64,000 nt of DNA, taken from Narthecium ossifragum (Eukaryota > Streptophyta > Magnoliopsida > Dioscoreales > Nartheciaceae). Positions 21,661 through 35,200 of this stretch are shown one piece after another. The notes below the pieces were generated by a model that worked only from the letters and a program-made list of their open reading frames with translations, was not told where the DNA came from and did not search any database. The number at the start of each line of letters is the position of its first letter. Within the stretch, counting starts at the first letter, position 1. The DNA is taken from contig OY986972.1 of the NCBI GenBank assembly GCA_963920575.1, forward strand, positions 24,724,672 to 24,788,671. The letters run 5' to 3'. Position numbers and translations under genes: made by a program.

Positions 21661-24600
21661 ACAGTGAAACGAAATAGTAGATATAATAAGGTGTTTTCTG
21701 TGATTTTCTTCATTTCTTTGTACTGAAAATATAAAAAAGTAAATAAGATTTTTTATAATGTGTTTTTTGATAGCATTGTGATTGCCATCTGAGCCCCAGT
21801 TTGGCTCGGGGTTAGAAAAAGTGGAGTTAAGAAGGAATAGGATTAGAAAAAGTGAGGTTAAGGAATGGGGATAGAAAAAAGTAGAGTGATGGTGGTAGGT
21901 AGAATGGGGATAAACCCGTAATGATTACTTTTGATGTTTGGGGTAGGAATGGGGATAACCCCATTAAAAATGAGGATAACTCCATACCAAACAAGGCCGA
22001 CAGTGGATGACAGGATCAAAAAAAAAAGGAGGTAAAAACAAAGATTTTAGAGAGAATAAAATTTGTAGACGATAATTCTCAATATGGGATTATTTTAGAA
22101 ACCTGATTTTTTAAATTTAATTTGGGTGATAAGCTAATCCTTCATGGAAAAAATAAAAGAAATTTTACAATAAAGGCTCGAAGGTGGTACTTTTCTTCGC
22201 AATGTAAAAAATATAGAGAAAAATATTAGAGTGGTTTATCCATCTCGAGAAGACACGTTTCCACATAATAAATGATTTCACTGTAGTGAGGCGTCTCGTA
22301 CAAACAGATGATCAGCAATCTCGTACATCCAGTTGCTCGTTTTGCATTTACCCCCACCTTAACCTTTGATTTCATACGCGCGTCCTTGTAAGAATCCAAA
22401 GATGAAGGTTTTTATTTGTATTTAACCCCCTACACTTTACTGAAATGTGCATCGTGCCGCTGGATAAGCTAGCCTTTCTTTTCCGCTCTTCTTTTTGGAG
22501 GTTTTTGTCGTGGCTTGGGAGATTGAAATCATTGTCTGACCCAATTAGATTTGACCAGAGCAGTGCCGCTTCCACAAATCATTGATATGTGAGTTCTAAG
22601 CCAAATTTTCTGCCAATTTCATCATTTTCCCATCAATTAATGCCCTAACAAATGCAATCTTATCATTTATTTGGACTGTAAAAGTACCCAATTATTGCAT
22701 TAATTGAGCAATTAATTCCCACAGTCATTGACCCACAATATCTGACCAATTATTCCTCATGACGATCTGATCACAGCCAACTGATATCAAATGGACGGCT
22801 AGATGGCTATTTCCGTTTTTTACATTTTAAACCCCAGAAAATGCTTATTTACCCCAAGGGGTTAAAACTTTAAAAGGGCAGGAAGCTTTATCCACCGAAA
22901 GAGCCTCAACGGAAGCCCACGTGATGAGGCAGCCTTTGTCACCCCACAGAGGGGCAACTTCGCAATACTGTCGAATCAAAAGGGCTTTATCGCACAAAAT
23001 AATGGACGGCTGTGATGGGGTGTGCCCATAATTTTTTAATCGAGGTCCTCGGGATGCACGAGATTTAGAACTAAGTCCACTTAATGGGGACCGAGATATA
23101 AAAATTCCTAATTAGAATAATTAAAATTATCTAGGCCGGCGAGGAACTCGGACGCATGTGAGATGGCTTGGGCGCACCTGGCCACGTGGGTGGGTCACGT
23201 GCTCCTCTCTTAATCCGCTTCTTAATTGATCCCCAATCTCCACAAACATGGCTTAATTAATGCGACTGCCCCCCTTAATCAACGGATTAATCTATTATTA
23301 GTTTGCTTAGTAGGCCAATTAATCAACCAATCTCAGTCTATGTATGGAAGGGTGGGTTAGCACCGTATAAACATTTTAGAACTAATATCACCATTAAATA
23401 GCTAAATATCATATTTCACTCTGTGAGGTTAATAATCATCCTTATAAGAGGTTATGGTTATAAATGAAATTTTTATTGTCCTACGTGACTAGAGAATGTC
23501 TTAGGTGAAGCTATGTGGCGCCTATGTGACATAATAATCCTAAATTGAGGGGTTTAGTGGGAGGAAATTATTGGATGGTTATTGAGGTGAGGTTAATGGT
23601 TGCCCTGTCAGGTGACATGAGACATAACTAGTATCATATAGAATATAAAGATTGTTTCAAAAATACCATTTTCAATAATTACGGACTCTTAAATGCTCTT
23701 CTATTTTACACTAATATTCCTAGTGCCATGTTCTCGGTCTCCTAACTTAGATGCTTTCTCCTTAGAGGAGACACTACTTAATATCATTTGTTTTAATCTT
23801 GGAATAATAATTTGCAATAGAAAAAGCTTGATTATAGTCCACACAATTACAGTAGCAGCAGACTCTTAATCCATGATTAGTGTTTGCTGGCAATGCACTG
23901 TACTCCTCATAAGTCATACGTGCCTTCTTTGCGTCTCACTTAATTATAGTAATCACAATAATTAACTACATAAAATCAAGCATTACTAAGCTTCAATTGA
24001 GGGCTTAGGTGGAGAAGCATATATATATATAATCAAGCATTACCAAGTTTCAATGAGTGGAAAAGCGAGATTGTTGTCATCCTAATCATAAATTAATGGG
24101 TGCCACGTGTGGTGCACCTCATGCGGATTAAACTAATCATGTCGTTTAGATCTGCTAATTATTTCATGGGTTTGATTAGCCTTTGTGACAGTTTTTTTAT
24201 GGACAAATGTACATGGAGCCATGCATGGAGGTTGCCATTGGGATGGTCCCATCACATGACAAGAGGAAAGTTGCAAGCATTGCAATCGTGTGATCCATAA
24301 TGTAGGGCCAATAAATATTTTACTCCTTTTTTTCCCCCTCCCAAATGGCACCTAAATTATATCTGAAAACCCACTATCATCTTGGTCTCTAGTATTTACA
24401 TCGAAATTGAACGAGTTAATATTAATATAATCTCAATACTATTACCCATAAAATAGGAGTCTCTGGTTTCTACGATACAATCATATGGTAAATATTATGA
24501 GTCAGTCTCTAGTTTCTACAATACAAATATATGATGGGAGGGTATTGGCTGAAGGCCCAATCATAATAAGCTTAACCATTTTGATTAAAAGGTTAGCTGT

Positions 24601-25330
24601 ACAGCTTAACAGTCACATCACAACTAAATTTGAAACCCCTTGATTCAATAATAGAGTTGTTTGTTCATCCGAGTCAACATTAAGGAGCAATAGGTGACAA
24701 AACCTTGTGTCTAACTGGGGTCATGTCCACAAGCATCATATCATATGAACTAGTAGATCAAATTAAGTTATATAATCATATTCTTTAATTAGGTGGTTAG
24801 TCATACAATAGCTTTAGGATTGGGTCACTAGAATACCCAGTTAAACAATACAAGAAGTCTAACGTTATCACGTGCTGAGTATGGGCTTTGGGCCCCACAA
24901 CTGGGCCCGCCATATTTGCCAGCCCAACCAATAAAAGCTGGAGTACATGGTGTCGGGCGAATTGGATAACGACGCAACAAGGCCCACCGTTTCTGGCCGA
25001 CGTGGGCTGGCCGTGACGTACGTTGATGGGTCCACATCAGCATGTACGTCACGTGTACGAATTTTGTAATATGTGAGGCTATTGTTTTGGTACTTAGTTT
25101 AACCTATTATTCGCAGAAGATATCTCTTTGTTTGGCATCCACGTTCATGATGGGAAGATATCACCGGAAAATACATGAAAATTTATAGCTTTTTTTGTCG
25201 CACTAATAGTATGTTTGCAAGTAATTAATTATGTAGAGTTGTTGTGTATGCTATGGAAAAAAAAAACATGAGTCGAGAATTTCGGTGCTGATTCTGATGA
25301 TGCATTGCTATCAACATGACTAGATTGGGA
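21661..25330. other. Intergenic, no gene seen
   Basis: AT-rich DNA without convincing coding potential. 21790-22005 is a purine-rich block (repeats of GGGGATA and GATTAGAAAAAGT) bounded by GTTTGG and CCAAAC-like ends. It resembles 59421-59595 and may be a MITE. The rest shows nothing recognisable. Confidence 0.5.
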
Positions 25331-25851
25331 TGTTTTTTTGCCAGAATGGACCCTGGTCCTAACTTTTGGTACAGTAGAGCCATCTGTTTTTGAGAAATGA
25401 CGGGGTACATGTACATGCCACGCACTTTTAACAATCCATATCCACTCACATATGTTGGTCCCATCACGTAAACCAATAATCCATGATCACGTAAGTCATA
25501 TACATTAGCCGAAAACCATGTACACAATTTTTTTTTCTTTGTTTTTTATTTTTAATCAGGGCTCTAAAAATATTTATCCCCGTATTGCCCTTGACATCCA
25601 TACCAATGGATGGTCATGCCACATCCGATAATCGATGCATGCTAGCACTAGCATCATATTCAAATCGCGCGTGGTGTGGTAAGCGATGGGAGTTATGGCA
25701 ATGGCCATGTGGCACTCTAACAATGGCTATGAGGTATGGCGTCTCATTGAGGACGCAATGGATTGACGTGAATCGGCTTATACTCGCTCCAAACCCGGAT
25801 TTCAAATGAGTATTAAAGTATACTGGAAAAACTCATATCCCCATTTGGAAT

Positions 25852-26095
25852 TTTTTTTCAATAATATTATTTTAATAAAATATTATTAATATATACATGT
25901 GGAGAAAATATTGATGGGAATATGCCTCATTTGGCCAAGTTAGCGTCATGCAGCCGTGGCCTTTCATTTTTAAAATTTTTTTAGATAATATTATTTTTAA
26001 TAAAAATATTAATATATATACATGGAGAAAATATTGATGGGGATATAGCTCTTTTGGCCACGTCAACGTCACACTGACGTGGCCTTTTTTTTTTT
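25852..26095. repeat. Tandem duplication of about 120 bp
   Basis: Two diverged units (25852-25972 and 25973-26095) each run from an ATATTATTTTAATAAAA block through GGAGAAAATATTGATGGG and TTTGGCCA to a GTGGCC end. Confidence 0.75.
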
Positions 26096-26748
26096 CAATC
26101 CCGTCAATAAATACGTAACTCCACGTTGTGTTTTTATATTGAAGACGTAACTTTGACTTTTATCCCATGCCACGTGACCAAGTGCGGAGAAGAGTATAGG
26201 GAGTCGTATTAAGACGTGGTTTCACGTTACACTTTTAGTGAAGACGTAATTCCATCATGAGAGAATCAGCGAACACCAAGTTTTTTTTTGCCAGTGTGTT
26301 CTATACTAAAGACGTAGTTAAGTTACGTCTTACTATAGAACACACATCAAACAAATACTTAGATTTTTTTTGCCACTATATGTACAAACATTCAACCAAA
26401 GACAATGTTTACCAATTAATGATTATAAACCAAACATCCACCTTAATTTTCGTACCCAATACATTACCCCCACACCATTCACATCTAAGCACAGTTTTTT
26501 ATAAATCAAAACCATTTATATCAAACATCATTAACATCTCTTGCATGAAGGAGACATGAGTGGCAGGGCCTTAATGCAAGGGGATGTTTTAAAAAAAAAA
26601 ATACATTTACCATGTCAGAACCAATGTTAGCATGCCATGTGGCGAGTGATGATTTCTACTTGATACCGCGCAGATTTGAATCAGATGGGGTATGTTAGCA
26701 TGGTACATTAGTATGCCAATGTTAGTATGCATCGGATGGTCATGCCAT

Positions 26749-27294
26749 TAGGGGTAGCAATTCGGGTTTACGGGTCGGGTTCGGATCGGATCGAGCGCTG
26801 ATATTTCGACCCAAAGGGCAAACCCGAACATGATCTGTTTAATAAACGGGTCAGCTTTATCAACCCGAACCCGACTCATTTATAAACGGGTCAACCCGAC
26901 CCGACCCGTTTATTAAACGAGTAGCGTCGGGTCGACCCGTTTAATAACAATCAAGCACCAAATTATCAACTAATTAATAAAATTAGTAAGCAATAAAATT
27001 ACAATTTGTTTCAATTACATTCAAGCCATTCAATCTAAACAATAAACTTACAACTTGTTTTAATTTTTCTTGATAAGATGAGATCATATTTAAATTAACC
27101 CTAAAAGTCTAAATGACATTAAGATTAAACGGGTTGACCCGCCTAACCCGCGGGTCGACCCGACCCGACCCATTTATTCACGGATTGTAAATGGGTCGAC
27201 CCGTTTATGATCCGAACCCGATAACACCAAACCCAAACCCGTTTATTTCGGATCGGGTCGAGTTCGCGGGTCATGACCCTAGTTGCCACCCCTA
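26749..27294. mobile_element. hAT-like non-autonomous element, copy 1
   Basis: Ends TAGGGGTAGCAA and TTGCCACCCCTA. The 8-bp flanks CATGCCAT (26741-26748) and TATGCCAT (27295-27302) match at 7 of 8 positions. The subterminal regions are packed with ACGGGTCGGGTCGACCCG-type repeats in both orientations around an AT-rich centre. There is no coding potential. It inserted into an arm of the older inverted-repeat element. Confidence 0.85.
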
Positions 27295-27553
27295 TATGCC
27301 ATATCACAATGGATGTCAAGGCAATACCGGGATAAATATTTTCAGATGTCCCATATGAAGAAAAAAAGAACGCAGGGAGGGTCCTTACGTACCAAAAGTT
27401 AGGACCGGGGTCCATTTAGGCAAAAAAATATTCACTAAACCGGTGGATAGTTCGAGTGGAGAAAAATAGAACTATTTTTTTTGAGATTTTGTTCAGATGA
27501 ATTAAAGGCGAAGGTGAAGGTGAAGGTGAAGGCATTTGAGAAACACATTTAAT

Positions 27554-28165
27554 TAGTGGTGGTAATTCGGATTCACGGGTCGGGTTCGGGTCGGGTCGAG
27601 ATACGGGTCGGGTTGAGCACCGATATCTTGACCCAAAGGGCAAACCCAAACCCGAAGGTTTATCAATCCGATCCCGATCCATTTATAAACAGGACAATTC
27701 GACCCGACCCGTTTAATAAACGGGTCAGGTTTATTAACCCGAACCCGACCCATTTATAAATGGGTCAACCCGACCCGTTTAAACCGTTTATTAAACGGGT
27801 CGGGTCGACCCGTTTAACAACAATCAAACACCAAATTATCAACTAATTAATAAAATTAGTAAGCAATAAAATTACACTTTGTTTCAATTACATCCAAACC
27901 ATCCGACCTAAACAATAAACTTACAATTTATTTTAATTTTCCTTGATGAGATGAGATCACAATCAAATTAGTCCTAAAAATCTAAGTGACATTAAAAGTA
28001 AACGGGTTAAACGGGTCGACCCGACTCATTTATTCACGGGTCATAAACGGGTTACACCCGTTTATTGTAACCCGTTTATGACCCGAACCCGATAACACCA
28101 AACCCAAACCCGTTCATTTCGGGTTGGGTCGGGTTCACGAGTCATGACCCGAATTGCCACTCCTA
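27554..28165. mobile_element. hAT-like non-autonomous element, copy 2
   Basis: Ends TAGTGGTGGTAA and TTGCCACTCCTA, with a perfect 8-bp TSD CATTTAAT at 27546-27553 and 28166-28173. The interior closely matches copy 1, including the ATCAACTAATTAATAAAATT centre. Confidence 0.9.
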
Positions 28166-28173
28166 CATTTAAT

Positions 28174-29279
28174 AAATAGATAGCTGTATGTTGTTCATTT
28201 GACTGGATTCTCAAAGAAGGTTATATTCCCACTAGGATGGATTAAATGTACATCGCTTCTCGGCTTCTATAGCTCTTTTTGATGACTAATACTGAACTTT
28301 ACTGTTTTAATAACTAGTATCAGTTTTTATTGACTGCAGGATCCACCACTCATCTGAAAGGGGAACAATTTCTTGCACTATTAGGTACACTCTGTGTAAT
28401 TTCCATTGATGATGAATTTGTCCTGGATAGATAATGTTGTTTGCTATATACCTCTTCCTATAGTCCATTTTAGCATCAGAATATTTGATTTTATGCATTT
28501 GGAAACTGAACTCTTGATATAAGGAGCTTCTTAGTTTAATACATTCTACGATTAATTTTGTTCCACTTCCCTTTGATGGATTTTCCTCTTCAGTTTCGAT
28601 TCGATTCAAACCTTTTAGGAGTGATAACTAATGTTTTTATTTTGAGTTCTTTGCCAGCCCTTCTTTGCATGTGGTTAACTACAGAGAGGTTCAACAGTTG
28701 AAGAAAGTTCTGTCTTCAAGAACAAGGAACCCTCTCGAGTGATCATTTATCACATTTGTGTGGGGTGACTTTGTTTCCAATCAAAAGATGTCTGGCTTAG
28801 TTGGATTAGGAGACTGTTGAATTTGAGATCATTTACTAGGCTGATTTGGTGTTGTTAGAATGGCTTCTGGGTTTCTTTGTTTCAATTCAAGGATACAGTC
28901 TTGGGTTAGCAGATGTTTTGATTTTGACATGAATTTCATATTTGTTCATACTGGATGGGAAGGAACAGTTAACGATTCACGAAATATTCAGCTACCAAGT
29001 CCTGGATGAGCCTCAACATCCTATTTCTTCTGGAAGTGGGAGCTCTATATCTGATGGTGACTCTAGGATTCTATTGATACGTACGTGCTCCCCACCTCCT
29101 TCACAGGTCTTGGCTCCAGTTGTCCATGACTCTTTAGTACATAGGCACTCTATAGAGACTAATCCCTTGGGGGACAACATGTTTCTTTCTATGTATTTTG
29201 CAAGTTGGAAATGTGGTGCTACTGACTCTCACAGAAAATGGGAAATCATGCCAAATTTGGCACAGGTGAGTGGTTGTTC
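28174..29279. other. Intergenic, no gene seen
   Basis: Frames of up to 152 codons occur (for example 28942-29400 +), but none resembles a known family and the longest runs into the next hAT copy. Possibly the decayed remains of a gene. Confidence 0.4.
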
Positions 29280-29287
29280 ACATGGTG

Positions 29288-29836
29288 TAGGGATGGCAAA
29301 ATTGACCGTCCCGCTGGATAATCGACCCGATCCGCATCGATGGGGACGGGTATGGTATAGATTTTTTACCCGTGGATACGGGTATGGTTTACAAATTTAA
29401 AATCCGCGCGGGTACGGGGCGGATTATGGTATTGGGTAATATCCGCCCCGTTATCCGCCCCGCCCTGCATATCCGCCCCGCCCCGCCACTAAATGTCGGT
29501 TTGGTGGATTTTAGAGAGTCTATTTTTGTAATAATACTCTAATAAAGACTAATTGTTGATGACTGTTTGGTGGATCTAGATTTTAGAGACCGAATGTTCA
29601 TGATAGTTTGGTGGATTTAGATTTAGATTTTAGAGGCTTAATGCTAATTGAATATTTTTTAGGTTTTACGGATAACCGCGGGTTACGGGTAATATCAGCG
29701 TACCCGCGGGGATGGTTATGGTCCGCGATCCCCATTATCCGCGCAGGGACGGGGCGGTGCGGGTATGGGCGGAGGAGTGCGGGGACGGGTATGGTATTTC
29801 CACTATCCGCCCCGATCCGCCCCGTTGCCATTACTA
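29288..29836. mobile_element. hAT-like non-autonomous element, copy 3 (diverged)
   Basis: Ends TAGGGATGGCAA and TTGCCATTACTA. The 8-bp flanks ACATGGTG (29280-29287) and ACCTGGTG (29837-29844) match at 7 of 8 positions. The subterminal repeats are GGACGGGTATGG and CCGCCCCG instead of the GGGTCGGGT of copies 1 and 2, so it is a distinct subfamily. Confidence 0.8.
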
Positions 29837-29844
29837 ACCTGGTG

Positions 29845-31160
29845 TGATGCTCCTTGTTCTTAATTTATTGTGTTTCGAGGATCAGCTGCTTGATCTAGCT
29901 ACCTGATTTGAAAAGGAATATTTAGAAATCTCATTCGCAGTCTATGTTAGGTGCTACTGTGTATCTCATATTGTTCCCCAGATAAAGCAGGGATCTTCCA
30001 GTCAGATCCAGAATATAATTCTGCACGTTAGATCTAGAGCCAGTGCATCTTAGTCATTCATGCAAACCATGCTGATAGAAGCAAGGTGTCTTCGAGGGGT
30101 ATCAGAAAATAGTCCCTCATCTTTAGATACACGAAACCTTATTGTTGGTCTGTCTAATGACTAATGATCTCAATCGACCTTGTATTTGTTCTTTATGTTT
30201 GCTTTTAGGTTACATGTGTAGCATCTTGCTCATTTCAAAACCATAACTTGCATCAACTAGCAGCAAAGCAGGGTCAGCATCACTCCACTAATTGCACCTT
30301 CCTCTGCTTTCCTAGACCATAAAAATACCAATGATTGTCCTAGTGCCTCCAGATTTCAGAGTTTATAAGCATACCATAGTTTACTTCAATCAATAATCTT
30401 CTGAAAAGCATCATCTTTTCTAGTATAGTGCATTACATAACACTTTATAAAGATGGATTTTTCCAATCTAAAACAGCAACACCAATAGTCACGAGTAAAA
30501 AAATTCCTATATCTTCCTCATATCAAATGTTGGGACTGCAAACCCTTGGCTTTGATAGAACAACTAAAAGCAAATGCCTAAAGGAATAGGCAGAAAAAGC
30601 GAGATTTTTCCAAAGAAACCATGCATCATGAGCACAAGATATACAACGAAAGAAATTCGAAAAGGTAATCTAAACAATTCCAAACCTTTGGATTTTGTCT
30701 ATTCTCATCGCTGGATGCCTCCTAATTCCTATATCACCAAGATAGATTGCTTCTATGATATTGAATCTTGGTGCCGTAAAAGCATCATCAATAGCTTCCT
30801 TATCCCTATCCCTATTTTGATGTAATTTTATGTCATTATACAATATAGGGAATCGGTTTTTGCTTTATTCACTGAATAGTTTTCCTTATATTGATTCTCA
30901 ATAATATTGAAAGTTTTAAAACTTAAACATATTTAATGGACATAGGATGTGTTTTCATTCCTAATAGATTCCCTATCATGTTCTATATCCCTAAATTTAA
31001 AGAGCGTGATTAAAAAACATTACCTAACAGATTCCCTAATTATGGGGAATGACAAAGGGAATGAGTTTAAGGATAGGAAATCTATTATGTGACATTTTTT
31101 AATAATATTTTCTAAATATAAGGATATGGAATGGGATAAAGATTTGTGTACATGGCCATG
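29845..31160. other. Intergenic, no gene seen
   Basis: No convincing coding region was found. 30950-31140 contains TTCCCTAATTATGGGGAAT and AGGGAATG-type inverted motifs that recur at 60380-60560, suggesting a shared MITE family. Confidence 0.45.
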
Positions 31161-31375
31161 TACGTTACACATGCTCCTCGATCGGTAGATGTCTACCGAT
31201 CAAGAATCCTAATCCATCGGTAAAACACTACCTCTACCGATGAATTATTTGACTAGATCAGTATACATCTACCGATTAGATGATTCACACATTTAATCGG
31301 TAGATGTCCATCGATTAAATGATATAATCCATCGATGGATTAGATGATGTGTCTACCGACGAGGGCACCCTCCTG
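31161..31375. repeat. ATCGGTAGA/TCTACCGAT palindrome cluster
   Basis: 31181-31200 is a palindrome with two 9-bp arms (ATCGGTAGA and TCTACCGAT) around 2 bp. Variants of the arm (CATCGGTAAA, CTCTACCGATG, ATCTACCGATTAG, AATCGGTAGATG) recur in both orientations to about 31365. No gene or TSD was identified. Confidence 0.65.
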
Positions 31376-32210
31376 CCATGTACCCCAATCGGGTCTTAGG
31401 GAATGGGATAGGGTTCTTTTTATAGTTAATTGGTGATTACAACAATTTAGTCCCTCTTATTGCTAAAAACCCCATTAATCATGTTTTTAAAGTGAAAACC
31501 CCACTATAGTGTATTAGCTGGCTTATTATTTAACAAGATGTATGGGGCTCTGGACAAGGAGGGGGCTAGATTTGGGATTATGGCCTAATACCCCTTCTTT
31601 TTACAGCAATGGTGTTTGATCTTGGGGTTTTGGAGAAAGTTTGAGATATGAGACCATTTGTAAACGGGTCGGATCAAACCAAAGCCAAACCCGTACCCGC
31701 ACCTTCTTGTTCTTGGATTGGTGTTTAATCAAGGCCACCCATTTTGAAATCAACGGCCCTATCTTCCTGAAATAAATTCCCATATCGGTCCGGTCCGGTC
31801 ATTGTATCGGACTAATGGGTCTCGGATGTGCATAAACCCCGTCCGACTCCGAACCGATCCATTGGAAGTTATTAATTTATTTCTAGTGGTTTAGATGAGG
31901 GGCCCACGCCCCGCTCCGCTCCCCGTTCAAAAAAATTCAAATCCCGCCCCCGAAACCCCACTGGAAATGGAAACGATCTAAGACGGACGTTGCTGCCCCC
32001 TTACGAAACCCTAGCCCTAACCAGAGCGAATCAAGAAGACGATCGACTTCCGCCTCCAATCTCCATCCTTACTGGTCTTCAAAGCAACGATTACACATCC
32101 CTCTAGGTTCCTTCCTCCGCACTTCACGGCCCCACCACACACACTACCCACTTTGATAGCTCATCCTCTGAAACCCTATCCCTTACCCTAATCAGTAACC
32201 ACCTCAATCG
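31376..32210. other. Intergenic and KIN-14 5' flank
   Basis: Contains the promoter and leader of the kinesin gene, with ACCCTAG-type motifs near 32005. No other gene was seen. Confidence 0.5.
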
Positions 32211-35200
32211 ATGTCCTATCGCAACCAGAATAAGCCCCCCAACCCCCCTCGTAGCCCTTCAAATGTAAGGTCCGATCCCATTAACCTTCCTTAAGTTAGG
32301 GTTTAGATAGGTTTCTGTGGCGTTGTTCCTCATGGGTTTCTTGGTTTTGTAGAAAAAGGAGAACATAGATGAGGCGCCGATGGACAAGCGGCGTAAGATC
32401 GTGGTAGGAAGGATGGTGGCTCCCTCGGCAACCGCAGTGGGGAATTCCCGTGGGCGCCAAGCACTCTCCGCTCTCAATGCGGGGCCCAATCCTAGCACTG
32501 GTGATCATGCGGCACCGCTGGGTTCTGATGCTGGGAGTGTCGTAGGTGGAATTGAGTTCGGATCGAGGGAGGACGTAGAAAGGCTCTTGAATGAGAAGAT
32601 GAAGGGAAAGAACAAGAATGATTACAAGGTAAGGTGACTTGAAATTTTTATTCCCCTGAGAACTTCCTATCCATCATGTTCTTTATTTGCCAGATGTTTG
32701 AGTTATTTCTTAGTGCATGAATTATTTTAGGGGAAGAGCGAGCAGATGATAGAGTACATCAAAAAGCTCAGAACTTGCATTAAATGGTACATGGATCTTG
32801 AAGATGGGTACTTGGAAGAGCAGGACAAATTGCGGGGAATGCTCGAGTCGGAAGAGAAAAGGCATTCTGAGATCGGTGATTGTCACTTTTTCTGTATAAC
32901 TAGCAAAAAGACCTTCTATTCTTGAATTATTGTCTAATGACTTGTGTAATTTAGTTCACTTTAAATTTTCACAGAGGCCCAGATGAGGAATGTGGAAGAA
33001 GAACTGAATGCCACAGTCGATCGGCTGCAGAGTCAGTATGCTTCTTTGCAGGAAAGCTTTAGAAAGGAGGAAGCTGACAAATTGGTGCGCTATCTGAGCA
33101 TTGTGACATCCCTTCTTGGTATTTTCTAGTTCTAATAGATTTCAAATTTGAAACAGGCTGCAACCAAGTCATATGAAAAAGAAGCAGAAGCGAGGCTTGC
33201 TTCTGATAATGCCCATGCGGCACTTTTAGAGGATTTTGAAAGAGCAAAGCAAGAGGCAAGACGATGCAATGATCAGGTGATTCTGTCAGCTTGAGATTTT
33301 TCCTGATTAGCTCAATCAGCTTGATTTATGTGTGTTTTGGATAATTATCTGACTAGCTTCGTTTGTATGCATACACTCAATGACAGATAAAAATGCTTCA
33401 AGAAACGAACAAGCGATTGCAGGAGTACAATACTAGCTTGCAGCAGTATAATAGCAATCTTCAGTCTGATGCAGTAAAGCATAGTGAAACCATCTCGAAG
33501 TTGCAGAAGGAGAAAACTGCTATGATGGATTCGCTGACATCCTTGAGGGATCATTCTAATTCACTTAAGAACCAGTTGGATTCATCTAGGGTGAGTTATC
33601 ATCCTCCCTAAAGGTGCCTTTGAGCTACACGATGCTATTACTGCTATATGTTTCACAATAACCACGTTAGATTCGGAGCGAAGGCGATATGTGGTTTCGT
33701 CAATTTCAATTGCTAACTTCTTACTTTGCGCATTGCATTGCTACTTCGAAAATAATGATTTTGTCAGGCTGTTTTTTTCATGCAAATTTTTTTAAAGCCC
33801 TTGTTGGTTGCAAACCTCTGTTTTGGGAAATATAGATGTAAATTATGTTTCATCCAATGCAAATGTATCTGTTCAATGCAGTCTAAACCACAGTAGCGAA
33901 TAATTTTCTGTCCATGTTTGTCATCGCTTGTTTGCTGTTGCGTTTCCAGATTTTGTATTGTATGTGGTAGAGGTTTTTTATGATTATTTAGGAGAAACAT
34001 GTGAAGAACCAACAGATGAAATTGTTGGAAATAATGAGTGTTGGGCATAATAAGTTGGATACATGGGCCGGTGTTTAGCTCACAATATACTGGGGAAGTT
34101 GTTTAAAAAGCGTAGAAGCTAACTTATGGCCTTAACATTTGAAAAGGTTTTTTATAGGTTATCAGGAGATCTTGTCCTATAAGTTGAACTGCAAATGCTC
34201 AGCATGCGGATCCTTTAAATGTGCCATATCAAGAGTTAAGGGTCTATTAAGGGCATGTGTTTTGTTTTCATTTTATTGTCTCTGAAAATTTAAAATCTTG
34301 ATCTCATACCGGGTGTATGATATACTTGATTGTTATAACTGTCAGAGGATCTACATGTGAGGGAGCGATGAATGAAATTGTTGGGAATAATGAGTGTTGG
34401 GAATAATAAGTTGGATACATGGCCGGTGTTTAGCTAACAATATACTGGGGAAGTTCTTGGAAAGTGTCAAAGCAGACCGATGCCATTGACATTTGAAAAG
34501 GCTTTTTTCTTGGGTATCAAGGGATCTTATCCTCTCAGTTCAAACACAAATGCCCAGCATGCTGATCTTGTAAATGCATCATATCAATTGTTAAGGGTCT
34601 ATTAAGGGCGTGTATTTTGTTTTCATTTATTTGTTTTTGAATATTTAAATTCTTGATCTCATTAATACTGGGTGTATGATATACTTTTTATACTATCATA
34701 GGATTTACATATCAGGAATGTAGTTATCTGTTCCAATTGGGCTTCATGAAGAAGTTTCTTGTTTTTGTTTCTTATTATAAAACCATCATTTGGGGCCATA
34801 GTCTTTGTCTAATTGTTGATTATTACTGTAGTCTTCTTTGCAAGATGCTGTGAAGCAAAAAGAAGATTTAAAAACTGAAGTTGGCTGCCTTAGAAATGAA
34901 CTGCAACAAGTCAGGGATGATCGTGAACAACAATCAGCACAGGTGCAGAGTTTGAGTGCTGAGATTTCTCGCTACAAGGAGCTAACCGGTCGGTCAACGA
35001 AAGAGCTTGATGTCATTTTGACTAAAACAAATACCCTTGAGGTTTGTATGCATATGTGAGTCTGACCTGTTAGTTCTTATATGTGAGTTGCTATAACTAT
35101 GATATTCGTTGATTTCTTGCAGGATACCTGTTCTTCACAGAGATTGCAAATACAAACGTTGCAGCATCAGCTTGCTGCTGCAAATGAAAAGTTGAAGGTT

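Larger units (their letters stand above)
25333..27428. mobile_element. Inverted-repeat DNA element with nested hAT copy
   Basis: TTTTTTTGCC and the following ~35 bases (GACCCTGGTCCTAACTTTTG) at 25333-25370 recur inverted at 27390-27428. A second block (AAATATTTATCCC, ATTGCCCTTGACATCCAT) at about 25567-25650 recurs inverted at about 26725-26748 plus 27303-27345, interrupted by the hAT copy 26749-27294. The order outer-inner-inner-outer is that of long terminal inverted repeats. The interior has no transposase frame. It holds a tandem duplication and several AGACGTAA motifs (26130-26335). I found no matching TSD, so the superfamily is unresolved. Confidence 0.6.

Noticed and set aside
28942..29400. 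152-codon frame on the + strand
   Set aside because: No recognisable domain, and its last part is the end of a hAT-like element.
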